Part shown: one piece after another, positions 55,725 through 63,736 of the stretch
How the letters are laid out: the number at the start of each line of letters is the position of its first letter
Numbering within the stretch: the first letter of the stretch is position 1
Assembly (NCBI GenBank): GCA_016342325.1
Contig: JAEINR010000018.1
Location: 1-64,000, forward strand
Source of the DNA: Desulfobacterium sp.
Lineage (GTDB): Bacteria; Desulfobacterota; Desulfobacteria; Desulfobacterales; Desulfobacteraceae
Length of the DNA: 64,000 nucleotides
Direction: 5' to 3'
Program-made: the position numbers and the translations under genes
The notes under the pieces: model-generated
Told to the model about the DNA's origin: nothing
The model's database searches: none
Seen by the model: the letters and a program-made list of their open reading frames with translations, nothing else

Positions 55725-56248
55725 GGTACGGAACAGCCCGTGTCAACAACGTCTGCGCACTGGTCCTGATCGCCATCATCCTGATCGGCGGCCTTGCCCT
55801 GGGGCGATATTTTTCAACCGGCCGTGCCCGGATCCGTCTGGAAGACCGGCTGGCCCTGATCCAAAAGAACGATCTTGCCTTTGCCGCGACAACCCGGGAC
55901 AAGCTGCGGAAGATGCTCAAAGAAAAAGCGATCGCCCTCGACAGGGTGAAACAGCGGGTGCCGACCACATCAGGCATGGGCGTCCTTCTCCGGGATTTCC
56001 ATGGCATCGCTGAAAAACGGGGAATACAGCTGGAAAACCTCAACTACCTTGCCGAAGAGCGGTTAAAAGGCCACCGGCGAATTCCCGTGGAGATCATGGC
56101 AAGGGGTGACTTTCACGCCCTGTACGGTTTTATCCACGACCTGGAGACCTTGAATCGGATCTGCATCCTGGAAACCGTCGATATCCACCGATTCAACAAT
56201 GAGAAACGTCTCAGGGCCGCCATCAAGGCAAGCGTTTTCTACCAATAG
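55721..56248 (+). CDS. PilO-like inner-membrane assembly protein
   Basis: A 175-residue bitopic protein: helix about 11-30 ('ALVLIAIILIGGLALGRYF'), a coiled coil (about 35-85) and a periplasmic ferredoxin-fold end ('HRRIPVEIMARGDFHALYGF', 'ICILETVDIHRFNNEKRLRA'). It pairs with the PilN-like protein to form the alignment complex. It overlaps it by four bases, and 29 bases separate it from the PilP-like gene, which has a strong AAGGAG. Confidence 0.85.
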   Translation: MRYGTARVNNVCALVLIAIILIGGLALGRYFSTGRARIRLEDRLALIQKNDLAFAATTRDKLRKMLKEKAIALDRVKQRVPTTSGMGVLLRDFHGIAEKRGIQLENLNYLAEERLKGHRRIPVEIMARGDFHALYGFIHDLETLNRICILETVDIHRFNNEKRLRAAIKASVFYQ

Positions 56249-56277
56249 AAACCACCACCATTCAAGGAGACGCGTCC

Positions 56278-56802
56278 ATGAAGCTGGACAGAGAAAAGCT
56301 CAGACCCATTGTCCTCGTCCTGACCAGCCTGATTTTCGCAACCATGGTCTATTTCCGTTTCGTTCATCAAAAACCGAAAAAAACGCTTTCTGCCACCCCG
56401 GCGAAACTTTTCCAGGAACAGACAAATGGGGATCCCCTGGCACCCTTCCGGCATCTTGATTTCAGCGCCGCCATATCCCAGGAAAAACCCCTTCCTCCAT
56501 TCCGGTCAACCCTGCCGGACATATTCACCTCTCCCCTTGCATCCGCCCCGAAAATGAATGACCGGGCAACACCGCCGGAACCGCCCCTCCCCTCCCCTGT
56601 GGATCTCACCCGTATCAAGGACAACCTTCGCTTCCAGGGCTCCATTATCGGTGAGCGGGACGCTGTTGCCATCATCAACGACCAATTTCTCCATGTGGGC
56701 GACAGGCTCCAGGGCTTTACCCTAGCATCCATCACAGAAAACAGGGTGGAGCTTGTCCAGGGAGGGGTCGGCATCACCCTGGAGATGATTCCCCATGATT
56801 AG
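56278..56802 (+). CDS. PilP-like pilus assembly protein
   Basis: A 174-residue protein with an N-terminal helix (about 11-27, 'PIVLVLTSLIFATMVYFRF'), a Pro-rich linker (about 60-95) and a small C-terminal beta domain ('IKDNLRFQGSIIGERDAVAI', 'QFLHVGDRLQGFTLASITEN'). This is the HR/PilP/GspC-type layout that links the alignment complex to the secretin. Most PilP proteins are lipoproteins, but this one has a plain membrane anchor, as in GspC. It overlaps the secretin gene by eight bases. Confidence 0.8.
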   Translation: MKLDREKLRPIVLVLTSLIFATMVYFRFVHQKPKKTLSATPAKLFQEQTNGDPLAPFRHLDFSAAISQEKPLPPFRSTLPDIFTSPLASAPKMNDRATPPEPPLPSPVDLTRIKDNLRFQGSIIGERDAVAIINDQFLHVGDRLQGFTLASITENRVELVQGGVGITLEMIPHD

Positions 56803-58291
56803 GTTCTACTGCCAGATTCTGATTCTTATCTTGACGCCGGCCCTGGCCCTCCCTGCCGGAGGCAATGCCCGGGAACAACAGGCATTGCCCAGGTCCTGGC
56901 CCATGAAAGCAACAGTCATTGAAACAGCCAGGCTTCGCGCCATCCCCTCCCTTAACGGAAAAATAACCGCCCTGCTGGCACCCGGTGAAACCGTTACCCC
57001 CACGGCACAAGAGGAAAACTGGTATCAAATCACCCGCACCACGGGAGAAAGCGGATGGGTTGCCAGGCACCTGCTGGTTGCCGTCGAAGAACTCCGGGAT
57101 CAGGGGAGAAGCAAGGCCGCCCCAGGCCGTCCCCCCCTCCTCAACCTGAACTTAAGGGACATGGAGATCAGGGACGCCCTCTCCGCCATTGCCATGGAGT
57201 ACAAACTCAACATCGTCACCACGACCCAAGTGCAAGGCAAAATAACCCTCCACCTGTTCAAGTCCCCCCTGGAGAAGGCCCTGGGGACCATTGCCCGGGC
57301 AGGCGGTTTTGCTTATAAAAAGGAGGCGACGATCCACTACATATATAAGCCCCAAAAGGGCAGTGTTTCCCCGGACCTGGAACTTGAAATGAAATTATTC
57401 AAGATCAAGTTCATTGAAATGGACAAAATCAAGGAGGTGCTGGACGCCCTTCCCGGGGTCAGGCCCGTGCAGGTGCATGAAAGCACCAAAACAGTCCTGG
57501 TGGAAGATACCCCTGGGAATCTGGACAAGATCGAGAAGATCATCCATTTCTGGGATGCCGTTCCCCAGCAGGTGCTCATCGAGGCAAAGGTTCTCGAGGT
57601 GACTCTGACCGATGACATGGCCTTTGGCATCGACTGGGAAGCGATCCTAGACCATACCAACATTCGCACCCAGGGATTCTCAAAAGCCGCGTTTTCCGAA
57701 GGCACGCACATATCACCGGTTTCATCGACTTCGGGCACAGGCATTTTCGGCAATATCATCTCATGGGCCGGCACCGACCACCAGATTTCCCTGGCCATTG
57801 ACGCCCTCCAGGGAAAAACCACCATCAACACCATTGCGTCCCCGAAAATCCGGGCCATCCACGGAAAAGAAGCCAGCGTCCAGGTGGGCGGCCAGCAGGG
57901 GTACAAAGTGACCACCACAAATCTTGGCATTGCCACCGAGACCATCCAGTTCATCGACACCGGGGTGATCCTGGCCATCACCCCTTTTATAAATGACGGC
58001 AACATCCTTTTGAACGTCAAGCCCAGCATCAATTCCGCTAAAATCGAAGAGGGGGTGCCGGTGGTGAACGCCACCACGGTCTCCACCTGGCTGATTGCAA
58101 AGAACGGCGAGACGATATTTATCGGCGGACTCATCGAAACCACGGACATGGATACCCGAAGCAGTGTGCCCCTGCTGGGTGACCTGCCCATCCTGGGATG
58201 GCTGTTTGGCAGAACCGTGAACAAAAAGGACAAAAAGGAACTGGTGGTCCTCATCACCCCCCGGATCGTGGACCTTGGATCCGCGCCATGA
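56795..58291 (+). CDS. mshL: Outer-membrane secretin with N-terminal SH3 domain (MshL/PilQ-like)
   Basis: A 498-residue secretin that lets the pilus pass the outer membrane. A signal peptide (1-22, 'ILILILTPALALPAGGNA') is followed by an SH3b-like domain (about 30-95, 'TVIETARLRAIPSLNGKI', 'WYQITRTTGESGWVARHLLV'), which may bind peptidoglycan. An N0/STN domain comes next ('NLNLRDMEIRDALSAIAMEY'), then an N1-type domain ('IKEVLDALPGVRPVQVHEST'). The secretin core ends with 'GETIFIGGLIETTDMDTRSS' and 'VPLLGDLPILGWLFGR', the family signature. It is coupled to the PilP-like gene in front and to the next prepilin gene by ATGA. Confidence 0.95.
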   Translation: MIRFYCQILILILTPALALPAGGNAREQQALPRSWPMKATVIETARLRAIPSLNGKITALLAPGETVTPTAQEENWYQITRTTGESGWVARHLLVAVEELRDQGRSKAAPGRPPLLNLNLRDMEIRDALSAIAMEYKLNIVTTTQVQGKITLHLFKSPLEKALGTIARAGGFAYKKEATIHYIYKPQKGSVSPDLELEMKLFKIKFIEMDKIKEVLDALPGVRPVQVHESTKTVLVEDTPGNLDKIEKIIHFWDAVPQQVLIEAKVLEVTLTDDMAFGIDWEAILDHTNIRTQGFSKAAFSEGTHISPVSSTSGTGIFGNIISWAGTDHQISLAIDALQGKTTINTIASPKIRAIHGKEASVQVGGQQGYKVTTTNLGIATETIQFIDTGVILAITPFINDGNILLNVKPSINSAKIEEGVPVVNATTVSTWLIAKNGETIFIGGLIETTDMDTRSSVPLLGDLPILGWLFGRTVNKKDKKELVVLITPRIVDLGSAP

Positions 58292-58812
58292 TCCAGGCAA
58301 AGAGGGGATTCTCCCTGGTTGACCTCATGATCGCCATGATGATCCTGGGCATCATGGTCCTCTCCGTTCCCCTTATGTTCAAAGATCTTTTGGCAGAAAA
58401 ACGGTTGATCCAGGCGTCAACGGAACTGGTCCTCGGCCTCGACTACGCCAGAAGCCTTGCCGTAAGCCGCAGACGCCCCTTTTGCGTCAGGGCCAACATC
58501 GGCGGTAACTGGTTCCGGGTGGTCGACGCCCTCTACGCCACCGACCCCTTCCCCCACCATGGCAACGATCCCCCCCTTTCCGCCTTTGGCCTGGTTCTCA
58601 ACCCCCTGGACAAACACTGGTATGAGGTGGATTTCGACCGGGGGGAGCTCCATGGCACCGTCACCCTGACCGCCGTTCCCCTGGGCAATGAGGTCTGCTT
58701 CTACCCGGACGGTCACACAGGCAGTGCCGACACCGCCATGTCCCTCACCTGCGCAGGAACCACCCGAACCATAACCATCAACGGAATGACAGGTCAAATT
58801 TCGGTGCAATGA
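58288..58812 (+). CDS. Minor prepilin, GspH-like, Asp at +5
   Basis: A 174-residue prepilin. The leader ends 'AKRG', and the mature start is 'FSLVDLMIAMMILGIMVLSV': Phe1 and, unusually, Asp5 in place of the almost invariant Glu5. The long helix runs on through 'AEKRLIQASTELVLGLDYAR', as in GspH/FimT ('...DYARSLAVSRR...'). A Cys-containing beta domain follows ('NEVCFYPDGHTG', 'LTCAGTTRTI'). It would belong to the initiating tip complex. ATG 58288 overlaps the secretin stop by four bases; a longer reading is not supported. Confidence 0.87.
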   Translation: MIQAKRGFSLVDLMIAMMILGIMVLSVPLMFKDLLAEKRLIQASTELVLGLDYARSLAVSRRRPFCVRANIGGNWFRVVDALYATDPFPHHGNDPPLSAFGLVLNPLDKHWYEVDFDRGELHGTVTLTAVPLGNEVCFYPDGHTGSADTAMSLTCAGTTRTITINGMTGQISVQ

Positions 58813-59208
58813 ATGAACCAAAAAGGCATTTTCCTAGTGGAACTCACCATGGCCCTGGCGATTTTGGGAATAGCCCTGGTGCCCATGATCGCGGCCCTTG
58901 ATACCGGCGTGTTTCCAGTGGGGTTGCAGGCGGACAGGGCGATCTTTGTCAACCAGGCCCGGGCCACCTTGAACCGGGTCGCCGGCCTTGATTTTTCCCT
59001 TTTGGACGCCAACCAGGGGGATCCGGCCAACCTTGTTGCCCTCTTTGGTTCAGCGGCCGAGGCCGCCAAAGAAAACTTTGTTTTAAGGGGGTCGACCATC
59101 GCGCCAGTGGTTGCCGTCACAGACGCAAGCGGCGGAACCGGCGGCCTGGTTGAGATCAGGGCCACGGTGGGGGATCTGACCCTGGCCGTTCTCAAGGCAG
59201 CCGATTGA
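58813..59208 (+). CDS. Minor prepilin, GspI/MshD-like
   Basis: A 131-residue prepilin. The very short leader 'MNQKG' is followed by 'IFLVELTMALAILGIALVPM', with Glu5 present and Ile1 rather than Phe1. A short variable part ends 'EIRATVGDLTLAVLKAAD', the GspI-type last strand. It overlaps the next gene region by 4 bases if the TTG start there is used. Its small size and position between GspH- and GspJ-like genes match the minor-pilin order of type II secretion and MSHA systems. It starts directly after the previous stop. Confidence 0.85.
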   Translation: MNQKGIFLVELTMALAILGIALVPMIAALDTGVFPVGLQADRAIFVNQARATLNRVAGLDFSLLDANQGDPANLVALFGSAAEAAKENFVLRGSTIAPVVAVTDASGGTGGLVEIRATVGDLTLAVLKAAD

Positions 59209-59252
59209 ACCGGCCGGCACCGGTTTTCCCCTTTTCCGGAAAAGCTTCCCCC

Positions 59253-59885
59253 ATGGGGATCAATCAATCCGGCCCCCTTGGGTCCAAAAGATCACCCCCT
59301 GGATTCTCCACGGTGGAGCTCCTGGTGGCCATGGTCATCCTCTCCCTGATCTGTATGGGACTCAACCAGGTGTTGGCCGTGCTGTTCAAGGCTGAGGTCA
59401 CCTCACGATCCAAACAGGCGCTCTTGATCGAAGCCCGCCAGACCATGGACCACCTGGCAGGGTTTGTACGGGTGTGTGATGTTGTGGCCAAACCCAACGG
59501 CCCGGACCAGGAGATCCTTCGGATAAGCGAGCGTCTCCTGGACTGCCATGACAACACCACCCATCTTTTTAAAATTGAAGGGGACGGGCTCCTGGATGCG
59601 GACAACGATGGGGACGGGGTGGTCAACGAGGGCGGGGGCGACCCCTACGAATTCGTCACCATGGACCTTGACAAGGGCGATCCTGACAACTGGAAACTCA
59701 GGGAAGAGCGACCCGACTACACCACGGCCGCCTTGGACGATTATTTACCCCGGTTCATCCTCTGCCAGGGGGTGACAAATTTCAGCTGCACCCTGCTGGC
59801 CCCCGGCCTGGTTGAAATCCACCTGGCCTTAGGCAACGGAGAGAACGGGATCAGCCTCACCACCCGGGTGAAAACCGCCCATTGA
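59253..59885 (+). CDS. Minor prepilin, GspJ/MshO-like, with calcium-type motif
   Basis: A 210-residue prepilin. Leader 'SKRSPPG' then mature 'FSTVELLVAMVILSLICMGL' with Glu5. The helix continues through 'QALLIEARQTMDHLAGFV'. The globular part contains 'DADNDGDGVVNEGGGDP', an Asp-rich loop like the calcium-binding repeats of thrombospondin type 3 and dockerin. This may bind calcium and stiffen or signal adhesion. ATG 59253 is preferred to a TTG at 59205, as it gives a normal 17-residue leader. It overlaps the next gene if TTG 59882 is used there. It is probably a tip-complex subunit. Confidence 0.85.
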   Translation: MGINQSGPLGSKRSPPGFSTVELLVAMVILSLICMGLNQVLAVLFKAEVTSRSKQALLIEARQTMDHLAGFVRVCDVVAKPNGPDQEILRISERLLDCHDNTTHLFKIEGDGLLDADNDGDGVVNEGGGDPYEFVTMDLDKGDPDNWKLREERPDYTTAALDDYLPRFILCQGVTNFSCTLLAPGLVEIHLALGNGENGISLTTRVKTAH

Positions 59886-59902
59886 TTCGGGCATCATCGG
59901 TT

Positions 59903-61375
59903 ATGGACGCCATATCCATGAAAAACAACACCAACGGCTTCATCCTTGTGGGCATGGTGATCATGATGCTGATCATCGCCCTTACGGCCATGACCATGAA
60001 CCGCCGTGCTGGCATGGGAGACAGGATGAGTGCCAACCATGTCCTTGCCGTCCGGACCCAGTTTGGAGGGGATGCCGCCATCCAGTATGCCCTGTGGAAA
60101 CTCAAGAACGATCCTGACTTTCGAACCCCGCCCGGGGGTGAGCCCTTCAGTTTTGACGGCCTTGGCTACACCCTCACGGTGGAGACAAGTCCCCTTGGGG
60201 GATATGAAGACGTGGTAAGGATCAGCGCAGGCCCTTCCGGAGGAACCGCAACCCACACCCTTGGTGTCAGGATCGCCCAGCCCCCGAGCTTCACAGGGGT
60301 CTACCTTTGCGACACCGGCAATGCCTGTGTGCGTGAGATCGACCCCGCAACCGGCCTCATCACCACCCTGGCCGGCCAGGGGGGAACCAGCGGTTTCGCC
60401 GGAGACAATGGCCCGGCCGACCAGGCGCTCCTCTCAAAGGCGGTGGGGGTCACCGGTGATCTTGCCGGAAACATCGTCATTGCAGACACGGAGAACAACT
60501 GCATAAGAAAGGTGGACACAACCGGCATCATCACCACCATTGCCGGCATTCCAGGAATTGTGGGCGGCTATTCCGGGGACAACGGACCGGCCCTGGCCGC
60601 CAAGTTGAACGCCCCCGAGGCCATCGACTTTGACCAGCAGGGCAACATCTTCATCGCAGACACCGCCAACGACTGTATCCGTCGAATTGATGCCGCAACC
60701 GGCATCATCACCACCGTTGCCGGCATTGGCACAAGTTCGGATTACACCGGTGACGGAGGCCCGGCAACAGCGGCAGAAATGAAGAAGCCCGAGGGAATCG
60801 CAGTGGATGCCATGGGCAACCTCTTTATCTCAGATACCGGCAACCATGTGATCCGCCGGATGAACGGGGTGACCGGCATCATCACCACCATTGCCGGCAC
60901 GGGAAAAAGCGGATTCTACGGAGAGGGAATCCCTGCCCTGATTGCAAAGCTGAACACTCCCGGATCGATCACGGAGGATGACCAGAATAACCTGTTCATC
61001 GCAGATACCGGCAACCACATCATTCGTAAAATCGACGCCGTAACCGGCATCATCGCCACGGTGGCAGGCTTGCCCAAAGGGAAGGGGTACACCGGGGACA
61101 ACATTCCGGTCACCCTGGCCCGCCTAAACGCCCCCGAGGGAGCCCTGGGAATGGCCAATGGCGACATCTACATCGCAGACACGGCCAACAACCGGATCCG
61201 AAGGGTGGACGGAGCCACCGGGCTCATCTTCACCATTGCGGGAAACGGCAGCTCCGGTTTTTCAGGGGACGACGGACCGGCCGTAAACGCCCTGCTCAAT
61301 GCCCCCATGGGCATCCACCATGCGCCCCAGGGCTCAGGGGCTCCCATCATCACCCGGGTCAGCGAAATCTATTAA
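59903..61375 (+). CDS. PilX/GspK-like prepilin fused to a six-repeat NHL propeller
   Basis: A 490-residue protein unlike ordinary pilins. The start is a prepilin-like region: 'MKNNTNG' then 'FILVGMVIMMLIIALTAMTM', with Gly at position 5 instead of Glu, as in PilX and GspK tip proteins. A short helical neck runs to about residue 125. The remaining ~350 residues form six repeats of about 52-55 residues, each with '(I/L)(F/Y/V)IADT(A/G)NxxIRR(I/V)D', 'TGIITTIAG' and 'YTGDxGPA', the NHL beta-propeller pattern. NHL blades bind proteins, sugars or RNA; outside the cell an adhesin role at the pilus tip is likely. ATG 59903 or 59918 is possible. It is the last gene of the pilus run. Confidence 0.88.
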   Translation: MDAISMKNNTNGFILVGMVIMMLIIALTAMTMNRRAGMGDRMSANHVLAVRTQFGGDAAIQYALWKLKNDPDFRTPPGGEPFSFDGLGYTLTVETSPLGGYEDVVRISAGPSGGTATHTLGVRIAQPPSFTGVYLCDTGNACVREIDPATGLITTLAGQGGTSGFAGDNGPADQALLSKAVGVTGDLAGNIVIADTENNCIRKVDTTGIITTIAGIPGIVGGYSGDNGPALAAKLNAPEAIDFDQQGNIFIADTANDCIRRIDAATGIITTVAGIGTSSDYTGDGGPATAAEMKKPEGIAVDAMGNLFISDTGNHVIRRMNGVTGIITTIAGTGKSGFYGEGIPALIAKLNTPGSITEDDQNNLFIADTGNHIIRKIDAVTGIIATVAGLPKGKGYTGDNIPVTLARLNAPEGALGMANGDIYIADTANNRIRRVDGATGLIFTIAGNGSSGFSGDDGPAVNALLNAPMGIHHAPQGSGAPIITRVSEIY

Positions 61376-61461
61376 ACCCAATCCTTCCCCTGTTCGTTTC
61401 GAACACCATCCCCAAAACCAACCCGCCGGCGTTACCGGAAAAAAGCCCGACATTCCGCCGT

Positions 61462-62589
61462 TCACGGGCGCTCAAGCGTCTGGAACCGTTCCATGAAACG
61501 CCGGTCGATGCGGTCCTTGATCTGGAAGGCCAGGCGTCCGGACAGCTCCATCCATCCTTTTTTCAGCACGCCCCTGCCTTGCCCCAGGTTGAAGATAAAC
61601 AGGTAATCTCCCCCCGGATCAAAGGGGAGAAGGGCCTCTCCCGTGAGACGGGCCAGGAGGTTGTGAAACAGCACGGGGTTCTGCCGCACCGCATAGACCC
61701 CCACCTTGGTCAGGGGGCGTTCCTTAAAATGGATGCAGTCGCCTCCCCCGAAGATATCCGGGTGATCCACGCTCTGGAGAAAGGGATTGACCAGGAGCCC
61801 CTGGTCCGGGCCTGTGGCAAGGCCTGAATCTTGAAACAGGGAGGACGGCTTCACCCCCTGGGCCAGAAAAACCAGGTCCGTTGCCAGCCGCCGTCCGTTG
61901 TCCAGCACCATGGAACCGGAAGCGACCTCCCGGACCCGGCACCCCTCCAGGATATCGATCTCCCAGGCCGTCAAGGTGCCCTGCACCCGGTCCCGGACCC
62001 TGTCAGGGAACCGGGCCATGAACCGGGTACCGGCCACGATGTAAATGATGGGAAGCATACCGCCACGATTTCTAACCAGTTGCCGGACATTGCCGGCGAT
62101 TTCCGCGGAGGAGGGTCCTCCGCCCACGATGCCGATGATCGGCCTTTTGGACCGGGCAAGGGCCAAAATTCGATCCCGGGCCGCCATGAGTCCCTCAATG
62201 GGTTTCACCGGAAAGACGTCCCGGGCGCCGGGTCCCAGGATTTTTTGGGAAATGTGACTGCCGACGTTGAAGGAGACCACATCGTAGGGGATGCGCTCCC
62301 CCGAGGAAAGAATCACCGCCTGGGTCCCGGGGTCCACCCCCACGGCCCTTTCCTTCACAAAAACGCCGCCGCCCTTCTCCACCATGCGCCGTGTGGCAAA
62401 GCGGACCTGGTCCGGGGTGTAGGTGCCCCCCAGCATTCCCGGCCCCATGCCGGAGTAATAATGGTAATCCGACGGCCCGATAACGGTGACCCCAACCCCC
62501 CGCCGGATGAACTCGGGAATACGGGCAAGGGTAACCATATGGGCATGGCCGCCCCCCACCAGAACCAGCTGTTTTCCCGAACGGCTCAT
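61462..62589 (-). CDS. FAD-dependent pyridine nucleotide-disulfide oxidoreductase family protein
   Basis: A 375-residue flavoprotein. The FAD motif is 'LVLVGGGHAHMVTLARIPEF', the NAD(P) motif 'IIGIVGGGPSSAEIAGNVRQ', and the second FAD contact 'HPDIFGGGDCIHFK'. It resembles the family seen as the N-terminal half of some selenophosphate synthetases and NDH-2/SQR relatives, not classical disulfide reductases, as no CxxxxC active pair is seen. The donor and acceptor are unknown; a membrane-bound quinone or sulfur-linked role is possible. The start overlaps the rhodanese-ferritin stop by four bases, so both are co-translated. The region is on the minus strand after the pilus run. Confidence 0.87.
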   Translation of the reverse strand: MSRSGKQLVLVGGGHAHMVTLARIPEFIRRGVGVTVIGPSDYHYYSGMGPGMLGGTYTPDQVRFATRRMVEKGGGVFVKERAVGVDPGTQAVILSSGERIPYDVVSFNVGSHISQKILGPGARDVFPVKPIEGLMAARDRILALARSKRPIIGIVGGGPSSAEIAGNVRQLVRNRGGMLPIIYIVAGTRFMARFPDRVRDRVQGTLTAWEIDILEGCRVREVASGSMVLDNGRRLATDLVFLAQGVKPSSLFQDSGLATGPDQGLLVNPFLQSVDHPDIFGGGDCIHFKERPLTKVGVYAVRQNPVLFHNLLARLTGEALLPFDPGGDYLFIFNLGQGRGVLKKGWMELSGRLAFQIKDRIDRRFMERFQTLERP

Positions 62590-63425
62590 TGGGAGAGGGT
62601 CTCCATGAGTCGGCCCAGGTGGGCCATATGGGTCTGCTCCTCCCGGGCGATCTTTTCAAGGGCCGCCCTGCCCAGGGCGTTTTCCACCCTGGCCGCGGCC
62701 CGGAGATACATGTCCAGGGCCTGGGCCTCGATGGACATGGCCAGGGAGACCACATCCCTGGGATCGTCCCAGTCGGGCATGTAGTAATCGATATATTCCT
62801 GGGTGGTCATCCCCCCCTCCAGGGCTCCCGGGGCAAGGCGATGTTCAAACACCGCCGGGGTCACCTCCCGGCCTTTGAGCCGGCCATACTCCCCAAGGAT
62901 ACTCTCCTGGTGGAGGCGTTCCATGCGGGCCAGGGTGCTGAACAGGCGTTGCACCTCAGGATTGTCCACCTGATCCGCCATGGAAAGATAAAATTCCCCC
63001 AACCCCTGTTCCAGGCAGTAGGCCACCTCCAGGATCTCTGTCGCCGATTCCCGGCCGGAGAAAAGAGCCAACCCCTGGTCCTCCCGGCCCAAGGCTGCCC
63101 CTCCCTCCCAAAAATCAAATCCCCCGGAAAGGTTGATGACCTCCCCTGGAAAGGATCCCCCGGCAAACAGCTGGCACGCGGCCCGGCTCCGGATCCCGGA
63201 CTTGCAGTACACCAGGACCGGCCGGTCCCGGGGAACCTCCCCCATGCGATCCATGAGTTCGGGCAGGGGAATCAGGCGGGCACCGGAGATATGCCCGGCC
63301 TCATACTCCACAGGCTGGCGGACATCCAAAATGGAAACCCGGTCCACAGGTTGCCCGGAAAGAAAGGTCCGGGCGGCTTCCGGGTCAAGGGACCGAACCT
63401 TTATCTGATAGGATTTCCATTTCAT
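62586..63425 (-). CDS. Rhodanese-ferritin-like fusion protein
   Basis: A 279-residue two-domain protein. Residues 10-110 are a rhodanese ('VSILDVRQPVEYEAGHISGA', catalytic loop 'VLVYCKSGIRSRAA', 'VINLSGGFDFWEGG'). After a linker, residues 130-275 form a ferritin/rubrerythrin-like four-helix bundle with Glu and His pairs ('AYCLEQGLGEFYLSMADQVD', 'ARMERLHQESILGEYGRL', 'ALEKIAREEQTHMAHLGRLM'). Such fusions are frequent in sulfate reducers and link sulfur transfer to di-iron chemistry, possibly oxygen or peroxide defence; the substrate is unproven. It is translationally coupled to the FAD oxidoreductase and lies downstream of a small protein with a repeat remnant between. Confidence 0.9.
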   Translation of the reverse strand: MKWKSYQIKVRSLDPEAARTFLSGQPVDRVSILDVRQPVEYEAGHISGARLIPLPELMDRMGEVPRDRPVLVYCKSGIRSRAACQLFAGGSFPGEVINLSGGFDFWEGGAALGREDQGLALFSGRESATEILEVAYCLEQGLGEFYLSMADQVDNPEVQRLFSTLARMERLHQESILGEYGRLKGREVTPAVFEHRLAPGALEGGMTTQEYIDYYMPDWDDPRDVVSLAMSIEAQALDMYLRAAARVENALGRAALEKIAREEQTHMAHLGRLMETLSQ

Positions 63426-63448
63426 CCGAACCTTTCCCTCCCCTTTTA

Positions 63449-63500
63449 CTTAACCAAGACAAACCAAAATACGCGAAAAACAGAGATTAGAGCCTAATCT
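63449..63500 (-). repeat. 75-bp dispersed repeat, internally deleted copy H
   Basis: Minus-strand reading TTAGGCTCTAATCTCTGTTT, TTCGCGTATTTTGG and TTGTCTTGGTTAAG: outer parts of the repeat are kept, while the AAAAGAATCAGA centre is missing. It lies between the rhodanese-ferritin start and the small-protein stop. Confidence 0.55.
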
Positions 63501-63736
63501 TCGTAATCTTTGACCTGGCTGATATCAAGGCCCAGGCTGACGCACTGTTTGCCTTCCATGCACTTATTCAGGTCCTCTTCCGCAAGAAAGTGTTTAATTT
63601 CCTTTCCCCCTCTTTTCAGATACAGGACCCATAATTTCTGATCCTCATCGTATTCGACATGCAGGTCAATGCCACACTGGCCGATATCCGGATAGATGCT
63701 TGTGATTTTTTCACACAATTGATTTTTATCGTACAT
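63494..63736 (-). CDS. Small acidic protein of unknown function
   Basis: An 80-residue cytoplasmic protein with AAGGAGGAGATCAA before ATG 63736. It has a mixed strand/helix pattern ('IDLHVEYDEDQKLWVLYLKR', 'GGKEIKHFLAEEDLNKCMEG') and three Cys in all ('QLCEK', 'GQCGI', 'KCMEGKQC' region). The internal segment 'YDEDQKLWVLYLKRGGKEI' looks like a small beta sheet. I recognise no named family. It lies upstream of the rhodanese-ferritin/FAD unit on the same strand, so it may belong to the same sulfur- or redox-linked unit. 63737-64000 shows no further gene. Confidence 0.72.
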   Translation of the reverse strand: MYDKNQLCEKITSIYPDIGQCGIDLHVEYDEDQKLWVLYLKRGGKEIKHFLAEEDLNKCMEGKQCVSLGLDISQVKDYED

